Origin: Gallalistipes aquisgranensis
GTDB lineage: Bacteria > Bacteroidota > Bacteroidia > Bacteroidales > Rikenellaceae
Assembly: GCF_014982715.1 (NCBI RefSeq)
Contig: NZ_JADCJY010000001.1
Coordinates: 2,108,001 to 2,172,000 of the forward strand
Length of the DNA stretch: 64,000 bases
Reading direction: 5' to 3'
The notes beneath the pieces were generated by a model. That model saw only the letters and a program-made list of their open reading frames with translations, was not told where the DNA came from and did no database searches. A program made the translations under genes and the position numbers. Shown piece by piece: positions 25,010 to 34,441 of this stretch; position 1 is the stretch's first letter, and each line of letters begins with the position of its first letter.

Positions 25010-26254
25010 TTATTTTCCGAATTTCAACTGATAATACCGGGCCAGGAAACGCATTCCGAACGACGTACCCACATCGCGCTGTGTCAGCCAGATACGTCCC
25101 TTTTTCGTCCGCATCCGCGTATTGACCACGGCCCCCCTCAGATTGGGGTCGGGATGGTCCTGCGCGTAGCGGTTCGTGACGAGCCACCGGGCGCTCCGTT
25201 CGTAGTGGGGAACGAACTCCTCGTACCCGTAACCGGCCAGACGCATCCACAACAGCCCCGCGAAAGCCGTGGCCGACCCGCAGACCGACCCTTTGTCCGA
25301 GGGTTTGCCGTCGACATAGTTGACATAGAAAATCGTGCCGTCCTTCTTCTGCACCCGGGCATAGAGACGGACCGTGCGGGCCGCAGCCTCCAGGTAACGT
25401 TTGTCCCCGGTCAGGTCGTACCCCTCGAGCAGCGACTCGGCGTACCACAGGTTGAAACGCGGGTGGAACGAATTCTCGGCCTTCGTGTTGGGCACGTAAT
25501 CCATCCACACGCCGTCGGGACTCTGTTTCTCCACCAGCGAATTGCACAGCAGGATATGGGCATCGCGGAAGCGCCTGTCTTCCGAGAACTCGTAAGCGTC
25601 CTTGAAAGGCGACCCTTCGGTGTTGGGACGCGACACGTCCTCGATCGACTGGTTCTTCTTCTCCTTGTGGAACGGACTGTGCTCCTTGAGCACCTTGCCC
25701 GTCTTGAGGTCAATCACATCGTAGCACACGCCCTCCTCGGGGTTGTAGGTGTTTTCCAACAGCCATTTGGCGGCGGAAGTGGCCACCCGCGCATATTTCC
25801 CGTCGCCGGTCACCCGCGTCAGCTCGAAAATGCCGGGCGTGCCGTCCGACGTGGTGGCGAAGACGATCTCATCGTTCCCCATCACATCGCCGTGCGTGGC
25901 GGCCACCATACCCTTGAGCACCGGATGGTCCTTGATCTCCAGGCCGATCCACCAGTCGCCCGCCCGCTTCGCGGCGTCGAGGTACTTCTGGTTTCCCGTC
26001 ACCTTGTAGCTCTCCAGAAGCCCCAGGATCACCTGACCCGTATGCCACGGCTCCTCGTAGGGAAACCACCGGCCGAGGGTCAGGTTGTAGTCGCAGCGCG
26101 ACTTGCCCTCCTTGTCCAGCAGCACGTCGGCCGCATAGACCGAACATTCGTTCAGTGCCTTGAGCACCTCCTCCTTCGTCGGCTCCTGTCCGAATGCCGA
26201 ACCGCCCAGCAACAGGCAGAGACAACTCACGATCGCTCTTTTCATATCATTCAA
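25010..26254 (-). CDS. six-hairpin glycosidase-like exported protein (paralogue 2)
   Basis: This 414-residue protein has an ordinary signal peptide (MKRAIVSCLCLLLGGSAFGQ) in place of the lipobox of its paralogue. It shares the same blocks (RCDYNLTLGRWFPYEEPWHTGQ, PNTEGSPFKDAYEF, FHPRFNLWYAESLLEGYDL, LTQRDVGTSFGMRFLARYY). A 12-14 residue insert (HSPFHKEKKNQSIEDV) distinguishes it. The pair may thus act in different compartments, one surface- or membrane-tethered and one free in the periplasm. The start may be MNDM or the internal MKR. It follows the GH20-like gene by 7 bases. Confidence 0.75.
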   Translation of the reverse strand: MNDMKRAIVSCLCLLLGGSAFGQEPTKEEVLKALNECSVYAADVLLDKEGKSRCDYNLTLGRWFPYEEPWHTGQVILGLLESYKVTGNQKYLDAAKRAGDWWIGLEIKDHPVLKGMVAATHGDVMGNDEIVFATTSDGTPGIFELTRVTGDGKYARVATSAAKWLLENTYNPEEGVCYDVIDLKTGKVLKEHSPFHKEKKNQSIEDVSRPNTEGSPFKDAYEFSEDRRFRDAHILLCNSLVEKQSPDGVWMDYVPNTKAENSFHPRFNLWYAESLLEGYDLTGDKRYLEAAARTVRLYARVQKKDGTIFYVNYVDGKPSDKGSVCGSATAFAGLLWMRLAGYGYEEFVPHYERSARWLVTNRYAQDHPDPNLRGAVVNTRMRTKKGRIWLTQRDVGTSFGMRFLARYYQLKFGK

Positions 26255-26261
26255 TTTCAGG

Positions 26262-28805
26262 TTACTGTATCCGGTATTTCTGTTTGTGGGCCTGGATTTC
26301 CCGGCCGTCGATCCGCAGCGAGAACTTCCACTCGTTGACCAGCTGCTTCGACTTGACGATCAGCCGGTTGTTCCCCTCCTTCAGTTTCAGCGGCACGGAG
26401 TACTTGTCCGCCGTGAATTCGAGTTCCCGTCCGCTGCGGAACACCCGCTCCCCGTTCAGGATCACCTCCGCCTCGCCGCTGCATCCGAACAGGGCCGTCA
26501 CCTCCTGCGCCTCGGGCGAGATGATGACCGCCGTCGCATAGGCCAGCGCATTCTGGTCGGAGTTATACCGCTGGTTGAAATCCATCGTGAAACCGTTGGG
26601 CGAGATCGTCCGCGTCCAGATGTATCCCTTGTCCCCGATCTGGAACCGCTCGCCCGGAATCGGGTCGGCCTTCAGCTCCCCGCCCACCGGAGCCAGCGGA
26701 TCGTCGTCGATGTCGTCCGTAAAGGTTCCGCAGAAGAGCCACGTACCGAAATAGTCGCTGTTGATATCGCGCACCACCAGTCCGCACTCCCTGGCAGAAG
26801 CGGGTTTCCCGTCGCTGTCAATGGCGTTCACGGCCCCGACGATGCAGTCGCGCAGCCGTCCGATCTGTTTGCGCTTGTCGGCATACCCGGCCAGCCCCCG
26901 GTCGAGGAAATAGGACTGGTTCTCGGTCAGCCACAGACGGGTGTAGAGTTCCTCCAGCCGGGCCGCCTGCCGGGCGATCTCCTCCACCCGGGGCAGCAGA
27001 GCCACCAGTTCGGCCCGGGCGCCCTCGGGGTCGGAAGCCGCCCGCTCCGCCGCCTTGCCGTACGCCCCGGCGATACGGGCCACACCCTGCCGGCTGTCCA
27101 CCAGGAAGCGGTACTGTCCGAGCGTATAGCCGAACGTCTCCATATCGAACTCATTCCTCTCCACGCGAATCCGCGCGGCCAGGGCCTCGGCCTCCCGCAG
27201 CACGGAATCCACCCGAGCCCACTGTCCGAGGTTGACCGACACCTCTCCGCCGGGCTCCGGCACGAAACGGTCGTCGAACACCTTGTTATTCATCTGATAG
27301 GTGATCCCGATCCGAGTCAGCTCCAGCAACTTGTCCATCGCACGCACGAAACCGGCATCGGAACGTCCGTAGCGGTTCCGCTCGAAGCGTGCGTCGAACT
27401 CCTCCTTCGGAGCCGTCTCCCCCACGTTCCACATGGTCTCGCCGCCGAGCGCGACGCCGTAAGTCATCGCCCCGAAGTTATGCAGCGCCCCGTCGTCCCA
27501 CGAGGTGAGGATCGCCCCCTCGGCCCCGGCGGCATATCCCTCGCGGATAAAGCGCATGTTCTCGCGCACCACCTGCATCTCGGGAATCGTCCGCAGTGCG
27601 GTCACGATACCGGGGCAGACCATGAAGTGCGCCTTCTCCCGGGCGAAGGGCTCGATCCACGCCCTGAAATCGGGCAGATCACTGTAATTCCACGGCAGAT
27701 AGACCACGTCGCGGGGCAGTTCCTTAATAAGATGAGGGTATTTCATCACGATGTCGCCCCAGAGCATCATTGTCTTGCCCTTGGCCTTGAGCACGTCATA
27801 CAGGAACCGGACGTGGTCGGCATAGAAGCGGTCGGCCCCCACCCGGGCCACGTATTCGCGTGAACGGCCCTTGGCCAGGTCCCAGGTCTCGTCGCAGTTG
27901 ACGTTGAAATATTTCGAGGAGAAATTGTCGCTCAGCTCTTCGAGCACCGCTTTCAGAAACTTGCGGGCCTCCGGGTCGAGCGGAGAAATGAGCGACGGGG
28001 TCTCCCCCATCGGCGCGTAGCGCGGCAGAGCGAGGATATTCTCAAAGTGGCCGAAACTCTGGAACCCGCCGATCACCTCCATGTTGTAACGGGCCGCATA
28101 GCGGCATATTTCGCGTACCTCCTCCATCGTGAAATGCCCGTTGACCGGCGCGAAGTCGGGATAGGAAGGCACCTTCACGATGTGCTCGATATAGAAAGTC
28201 AGGTCCGTGTATTTCCATTCGGCCAGCTGGCGGATCTGCCGTTTCACCTCGCCGAGGTTGGAAAGCGGCCCCCGGCTGATGTCGTCGAAAAAGACGCGGA
28301 CCGGCATGTCGGGCCAGTCGGCCACCTTCGCCCGGCCGGACCATCCGTCCCTCAGCAGCTGTTTGACCGATTGCAGGCCGTAATAGATGCCCCGCGGCGT
28401 ACGGGCCGTAAGCGATGCGCGATCCCGGTCGAAAGAGAGCAGGTATCCCTGCGTGCCGATGCTGTCGGCATAGGGGGCGAGGAAAGTCTCGCCGGCTCCC
28501 TTCAGAGCCCGGCGCAGCGAAGAGGCTTTCTCCGTCACCCGGCACTCCACGACGAACGTTCCCCCGGCCCCGGAGACGGCCAGCGCCGCAAGTTCCTCCT
28601 CCACGGCTGCGGTCAGCGAATCGGCCACTCCCTCCTTGCGGATTTCGATACGGCCGTACTCCGCCGCCACGCCCGGGTCGGCCTCCGCTGCGGCCGCCTG
28701 CGGGAGGGGCAGCAACGGAAGCCGTGCCGGAGCGGCTGCACGGGCCGAAAACAGACCCGATGCAAACAGAATCAGTCCAACTATATAAACCCGTTTCAAT
28801 ACCAT
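26262..28805 (-). CDS. GH20-like exported glycoside hydrolase
   Basis: This is an 847-residue exported protein. An N-terminal GH20-type domain 2 (zincin-like fold) is followed by a TIM barrel starting near RGIYYGLQSVKQLL and VRVFFDDISRGP. The Asp-Glu catalytic pair appears in NVNCDETWDLAKG. A helical extension and a C-terminal beta-sandwich (about 690-847) follow. GH20 enzymes remove terminal beta-N-acetylhexosamine, but in this divergent subgroup the histidine and glycines before the DE pair differ (NVNC in place of HIGG), so the exact substrate is open. It lies within the minus-strand glycan unit, 10 bases after GH28. Confidence 0.75.
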   Translation of the reverse strand: MVLKRVYIVGLILFASGLFSARAAAPARLPLLPLPQAAAAEADPGVAAEYGRIEIRKEGVADSLTAAVEEELAALAVSGAGGTFVVECRVTEKASSLRRALKGAGETFLAPYADSIGTQGYLLSFDRDRASLTARTPRGIYYGLQSVKQLLRDGWSGRAKVADWPDMPVRVFFDDISRGPLSNLGEVKRQIRQLAEWKYTDLTFYIEHIVKVPSYPDFAPVNGHFTMEEVREICRYAARYNMEVIGGFQSFGHFENILALPRYAPMGETPSLISPLDPEARKFLKAVLEELSDNFSSKYFNVNCDETWDLAKGRSREYVARVGADRFYADHVRFLYDVLKAKGKTMMLWGDIVMKYPHLIKELPRDVVYLPWNYSDLPDFRAWIEPFAREKAHFMVCPGIVTALRTIPEMQVVRENMRFIREGYAAGAEGAILTSWDDGALHNFGAMTYGVALGGETMWNVGETAPKEEFDARFERNRYGRSDAGFVRAMDKLLELTRIGITYQMNNKVFDDRFVPEPGGEVSVNLGQWARVDSVLREAEALAARIRVERNEFDMETFGYTLGQYRFLVDSRQGVARIAGAYGKAAERAASDPEGARAELVALLPRVEEIARQAARLEELYTRLWLTENQSYFLDRGLAGYADKRKQIGRLRDCIVGAVNAIDSDGKPASARECGLVVRDINSDYFGTWLFCGTFTDDIDDDPLAPVGGELKADPIPGERFQIGDKGYIWTRTISPNGFTMDFNQRYNSDQNALAYATAVIISPEAQEVTALFGCSGEAEVILNGERVFRSGRELEFTADKYSVPLKLKEGNNRLIVKSKQLVNEWKFSLRIDGREIQAHKQKYRIQ

Positions 28806-28814
28806 AATATCTCT

Positions 28815-30260
28815 CTATTTCTCTTCGATTCCGGAACAATCTTTCTCCGCGACCTCCACGCCCTGCGCACGGCCCTCGGCACGCAACCCGTCCAAAACCG
28901 CGCCGTGCACGTCATCCAGAACGACCGTGGGACGGGCGTCGCCGCCCTTCAGTTCGAAAACCACGTCGCGCAGTCCGATATTCTTCGCGTGGCGCACGTA
29001 AAGTCCCCACGAAGGCAGGTTCCCGAACATCGTCGATTCGGGATACATCGTCTCGTGCTCCTCGACCGGAGCCGCCGCATCCGCCGCACTGCCTCCGCCC
29101 GCGCAGACGAAACGGCAGCCGGACAGGGTGATCCCCTCGACGTAAGCGCCCGGGACACCCGTCACCGAGCAGCTCACCGGGCTCGACGAACGGGCCACCA
29201 GGTTCGAGATACGCACACCGCGCATCGAACCCACGCCCGGTTCCGGCGCCCCGTCGTAATGTTTGCGGGCCCGGTTGCCCAGACGGATGAAGAGCGGCAC
29301 GCGGGGACCGTCGATCACCACGTTCGAGATGGTCACGTTCTCCATCACGCCGCCGTCCACCACCTCCAGCGCCAGCCCGGCCGTCCCCTCGGGAAAGCCG
29401 TAGATCGTATTCTTACAGGCCGATTCGCGGATCACGCAGTTGGCGATCGTCACGTTGCGGAACCCGGCCGTGGTCTCCGTGCCGAACTTCAGCGCGTTGC
29501 AATGGCTGCTCAGGATGCAGTCCGACACCGTGATGTTCTCACTGACACGGTCGCAGGTGCTCTTGAAGGTGATCCCGTCGTCGTCCGTGTCGCCGATCAC
29601 CCCGCGGATCACCACGTCGCGGCATCCGTCAATGTCGATCATGTCGTTATTCTTGTTCGAGTGGTTGAAGACCGTAATGTTCTCGATCCGGAGCCGGTCG
29701 CAGCGGATGTAGGACTGCATCCACATGGCCGAATTCTGCAGCCGCACGTCGCGCACCCGCACATCCTCGCATCCCGCGATCCACAGCAGGTAGGGCCGGT
29801 CGCGGTAACGGTCCGGTTTTTTGGTCGTGGTCTTGGCAAAGGCGGGCGATCCTCCCTGGCCGTCGATCACCCCGCCGCCCTCGATGCCGATATTTTTCGC
29901 ATTGTGGGCGAATATCAGCGACTGGTAGACCCACGTGTCGCCGTAAAAACGGAAATCGAGCCGCTGGTGCGGATAATCCGCCACGTCGGTCGAACCCAGC
30001 AACCGCGCACCCCGTTCCACCACCAGCGTCACGTTGTCCTTCAGGCGGATCGTCCCCGAGAGAAAATCCCCTCCGGAGAGCACCACCCGGCCCCCGCCGC
30101 GGGTACAGCGGTCCACGGCGGCCTGAATAGCCTTCGTGTCGAGCGAAATGCCGTCGCCCCGGGCCCCAAAGTCACGCACGTCGTAATCGGCGGCATACGC
30201 TCCCGCGACCGCCGCCGCACCTGCCAGCAGGCAGACGGCCGTCCGTTTAAAAAATCCCAT
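28815..30260 (-). CDS. GH28-like polygalacturonase-fold hydrolase
   Basis: This 481-residue exported protein (signal peptide ending AYA) is a right-handed beta-helix. It starts YDVRDFGARGDGISLDTKAIQAAVD, the standard pectate-lyase/GH28 entry. The GH28 catalytic aspartate positions are visible in NNDMIDIDGC and DTDDDGITFKS; the usual GHG motif is replaced by SSHCNALKFGTE. It probably cleaves uronate-containing chains. Its start overlaps the end of the epimerase gene by 14 bases, indicating coupling. Confidence 0.82.
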   Translation of the reverse strand: MGFFKRTAVCLLAGAAAVAGAYAADYDVRDFGARGDGISLDTKAIQAAVDRCTRGGGRVVLSGGDFLSGTIRLKDNVTLVVERGARLLGSTDVADYPHQRLDFRFYGDTWVYQSLIFAHNAKNIGIEGGGVIDGQGGSPAFAKTTTKKPDRYRDRPYLLWIAGCEDVRVRDVRLQNSAMWMQSYIRCDRLRIENITVFNHSNKNNDMIDIDGCRDVVIRGVIGDTDDDGITFKSTCDRVSENITVSDCILSSHCNALKFGTETTAGFRNVTIANCVIRESACKNTIYGFPEGTAGLALEVVDGGVMENVTISNVVIDGPRVPLFIRLGNRARKHYDGAPEPGVGSMRGVRISNLVARSSSPVSCSVTGVPGAYVEGITLSGCRFVCAGGGSAADAAAPVEEHETMYPESTMFGNLPSWGLYVRHAKNIGLRDVVFELKGGDARPTVVLDDVHGAVLDGLRAEGRAQGVEVAEKDCSGIEEK

Positions 30261-31218
30261 ACTCCTCGTTTTTCCGTTCGATCCAGCGGGCCGTTTTCAG
30301 ATAGGCCTCGTCGATATTTTCGATTCCGCTCTCGTCGCCCCCCACGTCGATGGAGAGCTGCCCCGAAAAGCCGATCCGTTTCAGCGCCGAGAAGAACATG
30401 TCCCAGTCGATCGCACCGTCCCCGGCAGCCAGATGCTCCACCCGCTGACCGTGGTTGTCCGATATATGGATATAGTCCAGTTCACCGCCCAGTTTGAGCA
30501 GGCCCAGCGAGAGGTTTTCCCGCACGAAGAACTGGTTGGCGGTGTCGAAATTGAACCGCAGGTTCTCGCGTCCCACGGCATCCCGCAGGCGGAGGAACCC
30601 GTCCGTCGTCTCGGTCAGCGACCCCGTACAGGGATGCAGGTAGTAGCGGAGCCCGTATCCGGCAGCGATGTCGCAGGCCGCCCGGAGCACCTCCGCCAGC
30701 GCTTTCCAGTACTCACCCCACACCAGCGAAGCGGGCAGCCCCACGTTGCGGAGCACCTCCTGCGAATAGTGGCGGTGTATCGGCATGTCGGGCGGAAAGG
30801 CATAGGGCACCAGGGGACCGTTATCGAGCACAGCCCCGGCACCGAGCGCCGCGGCCGTCTCGCACCCCATTTCGAACGTCTCGAGACTCCTGCGCCGCAC
30901 GGCCGCGTCCGCCGACCCCAGACCGGGCAGCACCGTGCAGAACACGGGCAACGAAAGCCCCCGGGCCTCGATCGCCGCGCGGATCGCCCCGCGGTCGGCA
31001 TACACCCGGGCCAGGTGGTCGGCCCCGATCCCCTCCAGCTCGATGGACCGGAAACCCAGGTCGGCCATCTCGTTCACATAACGCACCATTCCCTCCGCGG
31101 CGGGCGGATAGCCGTAGCGGGTGATCGAATAGAGAAACGCACAGGTAATGTGGGGATTGAAACGCTCCCCGGCCGGCTGTGCGGCGGCGAACTTCTGCGA
31201 ATCGAACGAACCGTTCAT
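30247..31218 (-). CDS. sugar phosphate isomerase/epimerase-type TIM-barrel protein
   Basis: This 323-residue protein has the AP-endonuclease-2/xylose-isomerase-like barrel: MADLGFRSIELEG, NLRFNFDTANQFF with a metal-binding FDT, DYIHISDNHGQ with H/D metal ligands, and FSGQLSIDVGG. There is no signal peptide, so it acts in the cytoplasm, presumably on a uronate or keto sugar delivered by the locus. It ends overlapping GH28 and follows the transporter gene by 5 bases. Confidence 0.82.
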   Translation of the reverse strand: MNGSFDSQKFAAAQPAGERFNPHITCAFLYSITRYGYPPAAEGMVRYVNEMADLGFRSIELEGIGADHLARVYADRGAIRAAIEARGLSLPVFCTVLPGLGSADAAVRRRSLETFEMGCETAAALGAGAVLDNGPLVPYAFPPDMPIHRHYSQEVLRNVGLPASLVWGEYWKALAEVLRAACDIAAGYGLRYYLHPCTGSLTETTDGFLRLRDAVGRENLRFNFDTANQFFVRENLSLGLLKLGGELDYIHISDNHGQRVEHLAAGDGAIDWDMFFSALKRIGFSGQLSIDVGGDESGIENIDEAYLKTARWIERKNEEYGIF

Positions 31219-31223
31219 GACAT

Positions 31224-32462
31224 CTACATGTTAAATATTCCCATAATGCCGACCACGGCGATCACCACCGAAAAGATCAGCACGATCCAATACATGACAT
31301 TGTCGCGCAGCGTGGCTTTGTATTCGCCCATCTCCGAACGTTTGTTGAGCAGAATCATCATCAGCGCCACCACCAGCGGCGTGGCGATGATGGCCAGCGT
31401 CTGCGAGAAGATCATCACCCCCACGGGACTGCCGCCGAACACCGGCACCACCAATCCGCACAGCGTGCAGACCAGCACGATGATCCGCACCCAGGGACGG
31501 GTGAGGTCGCGCTTGATGCCCATGTAATCCGAGAAGAGCCACGGGGCCAGAATGATGATCGGGAAGAGCGACGAAAGACCCGCCGCCACGATACCCGCCA
31601 CGAAAGCCGACACGGCCAGACGGCCGGCCAGCGGCTCCATCAGTTTCACCATGTCGATGGCGTTGTCCACTTTCAGCCCCAGCGGAAACATCGTCCCGGC
31701 CGCACAGGCCATCACGGCGAAACTCAGGAAGAACATCAGCGAAACGGAGACACGGGCGTCGCGCTTCTGGAGCTTCATGTCCTCGATCTTCCACCCCTTC
31801 TCGCTCACCAGGATCGAACGCACCACGTAGAGAATCCCTCCCATCGTGGTGCCCACCATGCCGGCCACGATCATAAAGGCGTTCGAATCGTCCGGAATGC
31901 GGGGCACGAGCCCCTCGATAATATCCACGGGATGCGGGATCACCATGAACATCGTCAGCAGGAAAGCCGCCCCCATGATGAAAACGAAAATGCTGAGAAT
32001 CTTCTCGAAGAAGCTCTGCTTTCCCTGCCAGAAGATATAGTAGAGGAGCGCACAGAAGAAGAGCGCCATCCAGAACATGCTGAATCCCTCTCCGTCCGCC
32101 GTGAGCGGCCTCGACCACTCCTGAAGCACCTGCGTCACCACGCCCATCACGCCCATGCAGGAGACCACCTCGCCGAAGAGCAGCGAAAGCATGATGAAAA
32201 TGGTGACCGGCCGTCCGAAATTGTTCCGGAACCCCCACAGGGCGGTCTGCCCCGTCACCATCGTATAGCGGCTGAAAGCGATGATAAGCACGTAGGTGAA
32301 GATACACGAGAGCAGCAGGGCCCACGTCATGGTCATGTTGTAAGCGGCTCCCGCGGAAGCCATCGTCGTGATGCTTCCTGTACCGATATTATATCCGATC
32401 AGAAATATACCGGGGGCGATCGTCGCCCAGAACGCTGCGGTTTTCTTCAGAAACTGGCCCAT
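31224..32462 (-). CDS. Nramp-fold transporter lacking the metal-binding motifs
   Basis: This 412-residue protein has about 11 transmembrane helices and the Nramp-type start WATIAPGIFLIGYN. In classical Nramp proteins TM1 carries DPGN and TM6 carries MPH, which bind manganese or iron. Here TM1 reads NIGTG (25-29) and the TM6 region reads GMVGTTMGGILYVVRS, so both motifs are absent. As first gene of the minus arm, before an epimerase and hydrolases, it is more likely to carry an organic solute such as a uronate or monosaccharide. The substrate is inference. Confidence 0.72.
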   Translation of the reverse strand: MGQFLKKTAAFWATIAPGIFLIGYNIGTGSITTMASAGAAYNMTMTWALLLSCIFTYVLIIAFSRYTMVTGQTALWGFRNNFGRPVTIFIMLSLLFGEVVSCMGVMGVVTQVLQEWSRPLTADGEGFSMFWMALFFCALLYYIFWQGKQSFFEKILSIFVFIMGAAFLLTMFMVIPHPVDIIEGLVPRIPDDSNAFMIVAGMVGTTMGGILYVVRSILVSEKGWKIEDMKLQKRDARVSVSLMFFLSFAVMACAAGTMFPLGLKVDNAIDMVKLMEPLAGRLAVSAFVAGIVAAGLSSLFPIIILAPWLFSDYMGIKRDLTRPWVRIIVLVCTLCGLVVPVFGGSPVGVMIFSQTLAIIATPLVVALMMILLNKRSEMGEYKATLRDNVMYWIVLIFSVVIAVVGIMGIFNM

Positions 32463-32613
32463 AAGTCAGATATATATTTGTTTTAGGTTGACCGTGCGAA
32501 ACCGTGTATTAAGGAATGTATTTATTAAAAATAATTAATATATCGAAATTCCATTATCGGCAATACACTAATTACAAGATGAATACATTCGAAGAACCTT
32601 TAAAAATACAACC

Positions 32614-32625
32614 GTGTTCGAACAC
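32614..32625. promoter_or_regulatory. perfect palindrome, candidate LacI operator
   Basis: GTGTTCGAACAC is a 12-base perfect palindrome with a central CG, as in LacI-family operators. It touches the 3' edge of the minus-strand -7 box (32632-32625) and lies 20 bases upstream of the plus-strand -7 box. The LacI gene at 35727 is in the same locus. Confidence 0.6.
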
Positions 32626-32657
32626 AAATGTAATTTATTTTTTATTATATTTGCAAA
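32625..32657 (-). promoter_or_regulatory. promoter of the minus-strand glycan unit
   Basis: On the minus strand TTTG (32657-32654) and TACATTTG (32632-32625) are 21 bases apart. The plus-strand -7 box lies within this spacer, so the two promoters overlap. Confidence 0.7.
32646..32653 (+). promoter_or_regulatory. -7 box of the GH105-PL22 unit
   Basis: TATATTTG matches TAnnTTTG, 57 bases before the ATG at 32710. No plus-strand TTTG is found at the standard -33 distance, which suits an activated or weak promoter. Confidence 0.55.
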
Positions 32658-32709
32658 AAAGTAATGATTTTTTTCATCAAGAAACCCGCCACAAACAACC
32701 TAAAACACT

Positions 32710-34401
32710 ATGAAACAACCCATTAAAAAAACAAGACACTCATCGGGCACAATCCTCCGCACACTCGTGCTTCCGCTGGCGTGTCTGGTATGCGCCTGCA
32801 CCTCCTCCCGGATCGACCCCATCGGATACGCCCGGCTGGCTGCGGACAGAATCGTACGGGACGCCGTGTTCGAAGTGGAACGCATGCCGCAGAAAGGTTA
32901 CGGATGTCCGGCCGTTGCAGACTGCGTAACATACGGAGATACAACGAGAATCGGAGTGAATCCCCCTGTCGGGGCGGCTCCTTCCTCAGCCCGGGGGACG
33001 ATCGTCGCCGGAGCCGACAGCCTCTACCTCGTCGGCTTCACCTCCACCCGTGACGCCGTGGTGCGGATCAACGGCCGTGTCGTGTTCAAAGACACGGCGC
33101 CCGGCCCCGCCTTTCCGCACGAAATCGCCTATGGCATCTACGAATTTCCGTACACGGCCTCCGTGCCGCTGAAAAAAGGAACGAACACGCTGGAGATCGT
33201 GACGGCCGGCAAAGCCTCCGTCGGCATCCTGGACCGGGAGGGATTCCCGGCCGCCGGCACGGAGTGTTCGATCGCGGAATACACCGATCCGCAGGGCACC
33301 GTGCACACCCCGTCACCGCTGACCGAATACCGCATCCCGATCGCCGAAGGGGCCCCGTTCCGCAAACACCCCTACACCGAATGGCACTATGCCAACGGCA
33401 CCACGATGTTCGGCATGCTGGCGCTGGCCGACGTCACGGGCGATTCGACCTATTACGACCTGGCGGAACGCTTCTGCCGCTTCACGCTGGAGAACACGCC
33501 GCTCTACGCCCGCCAGTATTACGGACAGAACTCGCTGCGTACCCAGAATTTCCGGATGTTCCGTCTCTCGATGCTCGACGATTCGAGTGCGCCGGCCCTG
33601 CCCCTGCTCGAGGAGCGCCTGCGCGGCGTCCTGCAGCCCGGCGAGTGCGACACGCTGCTGGAGCGCGTCTGCCGCTTCGTCATGGAAGAGCAGCCCCGCC
33701 TGCCCGACGGGACCTTCGTGCGGCCCGAACCCAAGTGGACGATCTGGGCGGACGACCTTTTCATGAGCGCCCCCTTCCTCCTGCGCTGGGCCCGGCTCAC
33801 GGGCGACGACACCTATCGGGAAGAGGCCGTCCGGCAGGTATTCGCCTACGACCGCTACCTCTACGATTCGGTGACCGGGCTCTATCACCACGGCTGGAAC
33901 GCCTCTCTCGGCGAACCGCGCGGCGTGCATTGGGGCCGGGCCAACGGCTGGGTGGCATGGGCCGTTTCGGAGACCCTTTCGGCCCTGCCGGAAGAACATC
34001 CCGCCTTCGGCAAAATCCGGGAACTCCACCGCCGCCATCTGGCCAAGGTGTGCGAATACCAGACCGAGAACGGCCTGTGGCATCAGATACTCGACGACAC
34101 GACCTCCTACACGGAGACTTCGGCCAGCGCCATTTTCGTGATGGCGATGGCGCGGGGCATCCGGCGGGGTTGGCTCGACGAGTCGTTCCGCGACAACGCC
34201 CTGCGGGGCTGGAGCGGTGTGGAAAGCCGCATCGACCCGACGACGGGCGTCGTGTCGGGCATCTGCCAAAGCACGGCCATCGGACCCGACCCGCAGTTCT
34301 ACAAAGAGCGCAAAACGCCGCCCAGCGACCCGCGCGGCATGGGAGCCGTGCTGACGGCCGCCACCGAAGTGGAACGGATGCTCCGCGGCGACGACAAATA
34401 G
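32710..34401 (+). CDS. GH105-like unsaturated uronyl hydrolase lipoprotein
   Basis: This 563-residue protein has a lipobox (LVCAC), a beta-rich N-terminal domain (about 40-215) and a C-terminal (alpha/alpha)6 catalytic domain. The motifs WADDLFMSAPFLLRWA (about 345) and HWGRANGWVAWA (about 405), with a Trp-Ala-Asp-Asp catalytic region, are typical of GH105. These enzymes remove unsaturated uronic acid from the ends of lyase products such as rhamnogalacturonan oligomers. It starts the plus arm, 40 bases before the PL22-like gene. Confidence 0.85.
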   Translation: MKQPIKKTRHSSGTILRTLVLPLACLVCACTSSRIDPIGYARLAADRIVRDAVFEVERMPQKGYGCPAVADCVTYGDTTRIGVNPPVGAAPSSARGTIVAGADSLYLVGFTSTRDAVVRINGRVVFKDTAPGPAFPHEIAYGIYEFPYTASVPLKKGTNTLEIVTAGKASVGILDREGFPAAGTECSIAEYTDPQGTVHTPSPLTEYRIPIAEGAPFRKHPYTEWHYANGTTMFGMLALADVTGDSTYYDLAERFCRFTLENTPLYARQYYGQNSLRTQNFRMFRLSMLDDSSAPALPLLEERLRGVLQPGECDTLLERVCRFVMEEQPRLPDGTFVRPEPKWTIWADDLFMSAPFLLRWARLTGDDTYREEAVRQVFAYDRYLYDSVTGLYHHGWNASLGEPRGVHWGRANGWVAWAVSETLSALPEEHPAFGKIRELHRRHLAKVCEYQTENGLWHQILDDTTSYTETSASAIFVMAMARGIRRGWLDESFRDNALRGWSGVESRIDPTTGVVSGICQSTAIGPDPQFYKERKTPPSDPRGMGAVLTAATEVERMLRGDDK

Positions 34402-34441
34402 AGATAATATAACAACGTATAACCGATAACGATACCCGAAT

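Noticed and set aside
31224-32462. Annotation as a manganese/iron transporter
   Set aside because: The fold fits Nramp, but DPGN and MPH are both missing and the context is carbohydrate breakdown.
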